Shown: positions 57,161-64,000 of the stretch, in pieces | Position numbering within the stretch: the stretch's first letter is position 1 | Layout: the number at the start of each line of letters is the position of its first letter | From: Elephas maximus indicus | Taxonomy: Eukaryota; Chordata; Mammalia; Proboscidea; Elephantidae | NCBI RefSeq assembly: GCF_024166365.1 | Contig: NC_064820.1 | Location: forward strand, 147,828,001 to 147,892,000 | Direction of reading: 5' to 3' | Length of the DNA stretch: 64,000 nt | The notes under the pieces: model-generated | Told to the model about the DNA's origin: nothing | Database searches by the model: none | What the model saw: the letters and a program-made list of their open reading frames with translations, nothing else | Made by a program: the position numbers and the translations under genes

Positions 57161-57616
57161 TGTTGGTTACTGTTGAGTTGGCTCTGACTCGTGGCAACCT
57201 TACGTGTAACAGAATGAAATGGTGCCAGGTCCTGTGCCATCCTTATGCTCCTTGATATGTTTGAGTCCATTGTTGTAGCTGTTCTGTCAGTCCACCTTAT
57301 AGAGGGTTTCCCTCATTTTTGTTGGCCCTCTACTTTATCAAACATGATGTCCTTTTCTAGAGATTGGTCTTTCCTGATGACATGTCCAAAGTAAGTGAGT
57401 TAAAGATTTGCCATCCATGCTTCCAAAGAACATTCTGGTTGTATTTCTTCTAAGAGTGATTTGTTCGTTCTTTTGGCAGTTCACAGTATATTCAATATTC
57501 TTTGCCAACACTACAGTTTGAACACATCAATTCTTTTCTGGCCATCCTTTTTTACTATCCAACTTTTGCATGCATATGAGGTGACTGAAAAGACCATGGC
57601 TTGGGTCAGATGCGCC
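57161..57616 (-). mobile_element. 5'-truncated RTE
   Basis: Minus-strand RTE 3' end: GTTGAGTTGGCTCTGACTCG, CCCTCTACTTTATCAAACATG, CATTCTGGTTGTATTTCTTC, TTCTTTTGGCAGTTCAC. Confidence 0.88.
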
Positions 57617-57951
57617 CAATGCAATTAGCCCATGAAAACCATTTGGATCACACTTGCATCCCTACTGGCAGTAGAGTGCAGGCTGTTCTGCCAGAATGTA
57701 CCTGGCCTTGTCCACCAAGGTTGCAGTTGGGTGAACATGGATCTGGATCTGTTTCCAGGAAAACCTCTTGCTGACAAGCCCATCCTCTTTCCTAGGTAAC
57801 CACAGCCTAAAGAAGAAACCAGGCCATGGGGTCTTGGTCACTCTGGACCACGCAGACTGCCAAGAAGAAAGAGGTGATGGTTTTCCTCAAGTTTTCAGGT
57901 GGGGACCCAAAATGCTTTCTAGTCTCCAAGTTAAAAAGTCTGTTTGTAGCG
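57617..57951. other. Intronic DNA
   Basis: No repeat or exon recognised between the RTE and the L1. Confidence 0.3.
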
Positions 57952-60446
57952 ATCTTTAGATTTAATGCAATTCCCATCCAAATCCCAAAGACATTTTTTA
58001 ATGAGATGGAGAAAAAAATCACCAACTTCATACAGAAGGGAAAGGGGCCTGTGATAAGTAAAGCATTACTGAAAAAGAAGAACAAAGTGGGAGGCCTCAC
58101 TCAACCTGATTTTAGAAGCTATTATACTGCCACAGTAGTCAAAACAGCCTAGTACTGGTATAACAACAGATACATAGACCAATGGAACAGAATTGAGAAT
58201 CCAGACATAAATCCATCCACATATGAGCAGTTGATATTTGACAAAGGCCCCAAATCAGTTAAATGGGGGAAAAGACAGTCTCTTTAACAAATGGTGCTGG
58301 CATAACTGGATATCCCTCTGCAAAAAAATGAAACAAGACCCATACCTCACACCATGCACAAAAACGAACTCAAAAAAGATCAAAGACCTAAATATAAAAT
58401 CTAAAATGTTAAAGATCATAGAAGAAAAAATAGGGACAACGTTAGGAGCCCTAATACATGGCATAAACAGTACACAAAACATTACTAACAATGCGGAAGA
58501 AAAACTAGATAACTGGGAGCTCCTAAAAATCAAACACCTTTGCTCATCCAGGAAACCCTGGTGGCGTAGTGGTTAAGTGCTACGGCTGCTACCAAAAGGT
58601 CGGTAGTTCGAATCCATCAGGCGCTCCTTGGAAACTCTATGGGGCAGTTCTACTCTGTCCTATAGGGTCGCTATGAGTCGAAATCGACTTGACAGCAGTG
58701 GGATGCTCGTTCAGACTTCACCCAAACAGTAAAAAGATTATGTACAGACTGAGAAAAAGTTTTTAGCTATGGTATTTCTCATCGTGCCTGATCTCTAAAA
58801 TCTACATGATACTGCAAAAACTCAACTGCAAAAAGACAACCCAATGTAAAAAATGGGCAAAAGATATGAACAGACACTTCACTAAAGAGGATTGAGGCAG
58901 CTAACAGATACATGAGGAAATGCTCACCATCTTTAGCCATTAGAGAAATGCAAATCAAAATTACTATGAGATTCCATCTCACTCCAACAAGGCTGGCATT
59001 AATCCAAAAAACACAAAATAATAAATGTTAGAGAGGTTGTGGAGAGACTGGAACACTTATGCACTGCTGGTAGGAATGTAAAATGGTACAACCACTTTGG
59101 AAATCAATGTGGCACTTCATTAAAAAGCTAGAAATGGAACTACCATACGATCCAGCAATCCCACTCCTTGGAATATACCCTAGAGAATTAAGAGCCTTTA
59201 CACGAACAGATATATGCACACACATGTTCACTGCAGCACTGTTTACAATAGCAAAAAGATGGAAGCAACCAAGGTGCCCATCAATGGATGAATGGACAAA
59301 TAAATTATGGTATATTCACACAATGGAATACTACGCATCGATAAAGAACAATGATGAATCTATAAAACATTTCCTAACATGGAGAAATCTGGAAGGCATT
59401 ATGCTGAGTGAAATTAGCCAGCTGCAAAAGGTCAAATATTGTATAAGACCACTATTATAAGAACTTGAGAAATAAACAGAGAAGAAAATATTCTTTGATG
59501 GTTATGAGAGGAGGGTGAGGGGTATTCACTAATTAGATAGTAGATAAGAACTACTTTAGGTGAAGGGAAAGACAACACAAAATACAAGCAAGGTTAGCAC
59601 AACTGGACTAAATCAAAAGCAAAGAAGCTTCCTGAATAAACTGAATGCTTCAAAGGCCAGTGTAGCAGGGGTAGGGGTTTGGAGACCATGGTTTCAGGGG
59701 ACATCTAAGTCAATTGGCATAATAAAATCTATTAAGAAAACATTCTGCATCCCACTTTGGAGAACAGCGTCTGTGGTCTTAAATGCTAGCAAGCGGCCAT
59801 CTAAAATGCATGAATTGGTCTCAAGACACCTGGAGCAAAGGAGAATGAAGAACACCAAGGACACAAGGTAATTACGAGCCCAAGTGACAGAAAGGGCCAC
59901 ATGAACCAGAGACTACATCATCCTGAGACCAGAAGAACTAGATGGTGCCCGGCTACAACCGAAGACTGCCCTGACAGGGAACACAACAGAGAACCCCTGA
60001 GGGAGCAGGAGAGCAGTGGGATGCTGACCCCAAATTTTTGTAAAAAGACCAGACTTAATGGTCTGAGACTAGAAGGACCCTGGTGGTCATGGCCCCCAGA
60101 CCTTCTGTTAGCCCAGTACAGGAACCATTCCCAAAGCCAACTCTTCGGACAGGGATTGGACTGGACAATGGGATAGGAAAAGATGCTGGTGAAGAATGAG
60201 CTTCTTGGACCAAGTAGACACTTGAGACTACATTGGCATCTCCTATCTAGAGGGGAAACGAGAGGGCAGAGGGGGTTAGAAGCTGGAGAGATGGACACAA
60301 AAAGAGAGAGTGGAGGGAAGGAGCAGGCTGTCTCATTAAGAGGAGAGCAATTAGAAGTATATAGCAAGGTGTATATAAATTTTTGTATGAGAGACTGATG
60401 ATTTGTAAACATTCACTTAAAGCATAAAAAAAAAAAAAAAAAAAAA
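57952..60446 (+). mobile_element. 5'-truncated L1 with nested AfroSINE
   Basis: It begins inside the late reverse transcriptase region of ORF2 and runs to an A-tail at 60426-60446. The ORF2 C-terminal part is in pieces (57826-58152, 58238-58576, 59083-59460), and the cysteine motif keeps its His near 59060. The 3'UTR resembles copy A at 29354-30052. No target duplication was found. Confidence 0.9.
58551..58703 (+). mobile_element. Near-consensus AfroSINE inside the L1
   Basis: GGAAACCCTGGTGGCGTAG to CTTGACAGCAGTGGGA. The duplication is TGCTCATCCA (58541-58550) versus TGCTCGTTCA (58704-58713). Few changes from the family pattern suggest it is the youngest SINE here. Confidence 0.92.
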
Positions 60447-60584
60447 CTCTAACAAAATGGAATGGATAAACAGATGCCCTTGCAAGAGTTCTTTAAACAC
60501 AGACCCCTGTGCCATCAGGACAGGGCAGCTGGGCAGATGCAGTGGCCTAGGTGGCTCCTACCCCTCCCTAGAGTGGCTAAGAGC

Positions 60585-60760
60585 TCTGGCTTATACCTAC
60601 ATCCTGGCCGTGTCTCTGTGTCTTGTCTCTTCACCCTGTGCAATGGGGTAATCAGAGTGCCTATGACACAGGATGGTGTGAGTACTGGGCAAGATAATGC
60701 ACATTAAGCACCAGGACATGGCACAGAGAGTCCTCAGTCAATGGTAGTTATCTCTAAAGT
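60585..60760 (+). mobile_element. MIR SINE, degenerate
   Basis: TAAGAGCTCTGGCTTATACC, CAATGGGGTAATCAGAGTG, TAAGCACCAGGACATGGC. Confidence 0.5.
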
Positions 60761-61317
60761 GGGCAGACTTGAAGGTTCTTTGTAACATCCTTAATAATTC
60801 ATTCAGCTTCTGGAAAGAAGGGCTCACACAGGAAAGCTGCCTCCCCACCCCAGGCCCTGTGACCCCTGTACTGGGTGACTGTTGTCACTGCCCTGTGCAG
60901 GCAGTTACACTGTACTAACAGTGTTGGCCTCAGGTCCCCAGAGGACTGCCGTCTGTGTCTGCCATGCCCAGTTCTCCTGGAGGACACTGACCACGACCAT
61001 TGGCAGGTCAGAGGCATGCATGCAGGGGCTCCAGAGGGGCTCCCTGGTGCGCCACTGACTACCTTCAAGAAACTGCTTGCTTTCTGCATCTCGCTCATCT
61101 CTTTGGCTTCTCAGTTGGCTGGGTTCCCACGATCACCGCACAACCACAGCCCCTCCAAGTGGCCATTCTACTTAGCCAAATCTTTGTCTTCCTTCCCCAT
61201 TTCAGGCCTACTGCCTCTGTGACAGTCACTCCATCCTAGAGCTGCACTGTGTCTGCCTTCTGGACCAAACCAGATGCCAGGTCCTCTAAGATGCAATCAA
61301 GCAAGAGGGGTTAAGAG
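60761..61317. other. Intronic DNA
   Basis: Nothing recognised. Confidence 0.3.
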
Positions 61318-61425
61318 TTTATACCTAGAGTCAGAGTCAGGTCTGAGTCCCAGCTATTCATGGGCAAGGTCATTAACCTAAGCACTTGTGTCCTTGACTG
61401 GAAAATAGGTACTTCAAGGGTACAC
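61318..61425 (+). mobile_element. MIR fragment
   Basis: AGTCAGGTCTGAGTCCCAGC, GGGCAAGGTCATTAACC. Confidence 0.6.
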
Positions 61426-61460
61426 ATGATGATGATGATCTTGCTGCTGCTGTTGCCATC
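61426..61460. repeat. (GAT)n/(GCT)n trinucleotide patch
   Basis: GATGATGATGATC is followed by TTGCTGCTGCTGTTG. Confidence 0.8.
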
Positions 61461-62859
61461 AGTTCCCCCAACTCTCAAGAGATGGGGTGCTCCTCATATT
61501 CCCACTCTTTTCAGCTCCTGACCTATTTTCTGCTGTGCATTGTTGTGACAGCCTGTGTCTTAAGTTCCTCTGGAGCCAAGTGCTTCCTCCCCACAGGGAG
61601 TTGATCCTAGACTTTGACCGCCCCTCCCTGCCCCTCACTTCAGGCCTTGCCTTAAGCAGACTAAGGAGACGTCTGAGCTTTCCCTGCAGCCACTCCAGTC
61701 GTGTCTTGAGCTTACCTGAGTGTCCTAAGCCTCAGTCTCCCTAGGCTGGAGTGAGGGGACCCCATGTGCTATCCATCTGGTGCTATCAGCCTGCTCAGTG
61801 ATGGCCAGGGGGCACACTGATGCTTGTCCTACTGTCCCAAATCTGGGTGTGCAGAGATTCTGGGTTCACCAAGGCCGCATTCCAGAGGAGGTTTAGGTTC
61901 TCCACCTCTTGCTGTGCCCCTCCATGTGGGGCTTTGCCAGGTGTCCCTGCTCTCAGTGAGCTCAGTCTCCAGGGTGGGTCCACAGGAGACCAGGCCAGGA
62001 GCTGAGGAGCAGACAGGTTAGGGAGGGTGGAGCTTCCAGTGGGAGAGGCTGTATCCTATGGGCAGAATCCAGGAGATTTCCTGGAGGAGGCAGGTGGGGA
62101 GCTTGCCCTTGAACACTGGGTAGGAGTAAGAGTGGAGTCTAGCTTTCTTGCTGGGCCAATCAACCTAACTAGTTGTCTGTTTGGGAGACAGGTAGGGCTG
62201 GATGTCCTGGAAGCTTGGGTGATGTGGGGAAAATGTCCATTACCCCGTCCCCGTGTGTAGACACTAATCTGCTAGGTTAGGTCTCCCTCACACTGTAGTG
62301 CTGGCTGCTCCTGGGTCTTTCTGTTTTCCATGTTCTGCCTGCTTTTGAGTAACTGCCTGGCTGTCTGAAGTTGTTCCAGCCAGAGGCCTCTCCAGCCAGG
62401 GGTAAAGAGCAAGCCTATTAGGGTCCTGATCTGAGAGCAGTGGCATGAAGATGGGGAAGCAGACATTCAGAGGGGGGTGGGTAGGGAAGGTCTGATGCCT
62501 CCTCTGGGGCTCTGCCCTGCAGCTAGAGACGGGCTGGGCAGCACAGCCCTAAAGTGGCTTCTTCTCATCTCTCCTGCCAGGGCTCACAAGCTTTGGGTTC
62601 ATAATTCTCCCCAATCCAGAGGCCTTTGAGTTTGTTTCTGTCCTTTTCTGTCTCCTCTAAGGACAATGCCTGAAAGGTAGAGAGGCCCTGTGCAGGTCAG
62701 GAAAATCCAGGGTGGTGTTTCCACAGGTTCCCTATAAAATCCATGCACACAGAAGTGCACAGGCAGTGGGCCATCCTTTGGCTGGGTGACAGGAGTTGGG
62801 AACAAGGGTCTGTCTGACCTGGGGGGACAGAAGGCAGGGGAGGGATCCATGTGCCTACT
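61461..62859. other. Intronic DNA
   Basis: GC-rich, with overlapping open frames on both strands and none recognised. Confidence 0.3.
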
Positions 62860-63060
62860 GTCAGGGGCTCTGAAGCCAAGGGCCTCAGCTCAAACTCACT
62901 CTGGCTGTACCAACACAAGCCGTGTGACCTCAGGTGAGTCACTTAGCCCCTCCAAGCGGCTGTGGCTCACCTTTGGAGTGGAGTTAATAACTGTGCTCCC
63001 CTGTTGGGGCTGTTGTGAGATAATGCAGAAAAAGGGATTAGCATGGGACTCACTGAAAAC
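62860..63060 (+). mobile_element. MIR SINE
   Basis: CTCAGCTCAAACTCACTCTG, CGTGTGACCTCAGGTGAGTC, GGGGCTGTTGTGAGATAATG. Confidence 0.75.
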
Positions 63061-63429
63061 TCACAAACGGTAGCTGGAAACAAACAAACTGGCTTTATTT
63101 TTAAGCTCATAAATCTAAGGAGATTTTAATCAAAACTCCAAACTAGCTAGTCCCTGTGTACTGCCCCTCCAGAGAGGGGTCGCCCCCTAATGTCAAACAG
63201 AGTTGAAGGAGCAGGGATATCAATAAATACCATGACCAGACTGGCTGAGGACAGGGCGTCCAGATGCCAAACGCAGTTTCCTGTGGCCGGGGTTACACTG
63301 GGGGTCCTGAGTGCCTCAGTGCGCGCCCAGGGCCAACGGGCTGAGGGAGCAGGTAAGCGGGTGCCATCACACAGGCAAGGCTCATCATCCTTCCACAGGT
63401 GCCACAGATGCTGGGCCTCGGCAAGGAGA

Positions 63430-64000
63430 AAGTGATCCCAGAGCTCTTCCCCAACATGTTTGCATTAATATCATTTTAATTCCAACATGACTTTTATGCC
63501 AGAGACACTGGATGCCACAGACAAGCCATTTTATTTCCCCTCCTAAAGCCCACCATGATTTACTGGCTGGCTCTGGTGTAATCCCATTCTTGACTCATGA
63601 AAGAGAGGGCGGCTGTTTACACGGCTCTGTGGGACGAGGTCTGCCTGACAGATGTCGGGGCCGGGCGGCTGTGCACATGTGTGCCTTTGGCATTCTGCCT
63701 TCTTAAAAGATTGCAATTTATTATTTTTTAAAACTTTTTACTCCGTGAAAAATGTAAATAAGTCTGTAATAACAGATGCTCTTTTATGGGAATTACTTTT
63801 ATGCTTCAATTAAAAATCTCCCAATAGCCATATGAAAGAACGTGAAATTATTACCTCCAATAAAGACTCCAATTGCCCCTCTCTTCGGAAGCACCTTTCA
63901 TCAGAGAAGATCAAAGTGCATCTGAAGTACTAATTAACTGAGCCTCGTAACCATCTGAGGAAGGGCAGTCCCCCACAGCCTTGCTTGCTGATAAGGAAGC
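63430..64000. promoter_or_regulatory. Candidate intronic developmental enhancer
   Basis: A/T-rich, repeat-free block with many homeodomain-like sites: TTTGCATTAATATC, TTGCAATTTATTATTT, GCTTCAATTAAAAATC, GTACTAATTAACTG. It lies in a MACROH2A1 intron; in human and mouse this interval is known to contain long-range PITX1 enhancers. Identity with any known enhancer was not tested. Confidence 0.4.

Overview
This window is mammalian genomic DNA. It most likely comes from an afrotherian, and an elephant-lineage animal fits best. The evidence is a dozen copies of a tRNA-derived SINE whose 3' end matches the tail of the local RTE (BovB-like) LINEs, together with full-length L1 elements and 500-bp class LTRs. 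The single host gene I can name is MACROH2A1 (macroH2A1, formerly H2AFY). Its last coding exon and 3'UTR lie on the minus strand at about 52540-53329. Most of the rest is noncoding, and no bacterial, phage or CRISPR content is visible.

Region 1-10050 is old repeat territory. A minus-strand RTE element (1 to about 4035) has a recognisable endonuclease and an intact reverse transcriptase YADD motif. It is interrupted by a solo-LTR-like element (1184-2174), which itself holds an AfroSINE. L1M fragments, a truncated RTE (4660-5721), two AfroSINEs and an unidentified coding-like minus-strand tract (about 7800-9000) follow.

Region 10055-25225 is the structural centrepiece: one endogenous retrovirus with both LTRs, a primer-binding site, a polypurine tract and a 4-bp target duplication. 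It has been inflated from about 5 kb to 15 kb by nested insertions: two solo LTRs of one family, three AfroSINEs, an RTE that itself contains an L1, and one full-length L1 (15583-22250) that carries a 3' transduction. Most of these junctions are bounded by target-site duplications that can be read directly, so the order of insertion can be reconstructed.

Region 25226-35240 holds another LTR (25708-26357), old L1 remnants, and a 4.8-kb minus-strand L1 block (29354-34174). That block splits one AfroSINE in two and has two successive L1 3' ends. Region 35240-52500 is mostly single-copy intergenic DNA with many ancient MIRs, a MaLR-like LTR, a nearly complete palindromic MITE-like element (39579-39796), a hAT-type element, and several GC-rich or homeodomain-site-rich tracts that look like conserved noncoding elements. 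In human the neighbouring interval lies between PITX1 and MACROH2A1; that placement is established knowledge and was not tested here.

Region 52540-64000 is the MACROH2A1 terminal exon followed by part of its last intron. The intron contains an RPL17 processed pseudogene, MER5A-like remnants, a short RTE, a 5'-truncated L1 with a near-consensus AfroSINE inserted in it, and an AT-rich tract at the right edge that resembles a developmental enhancer.
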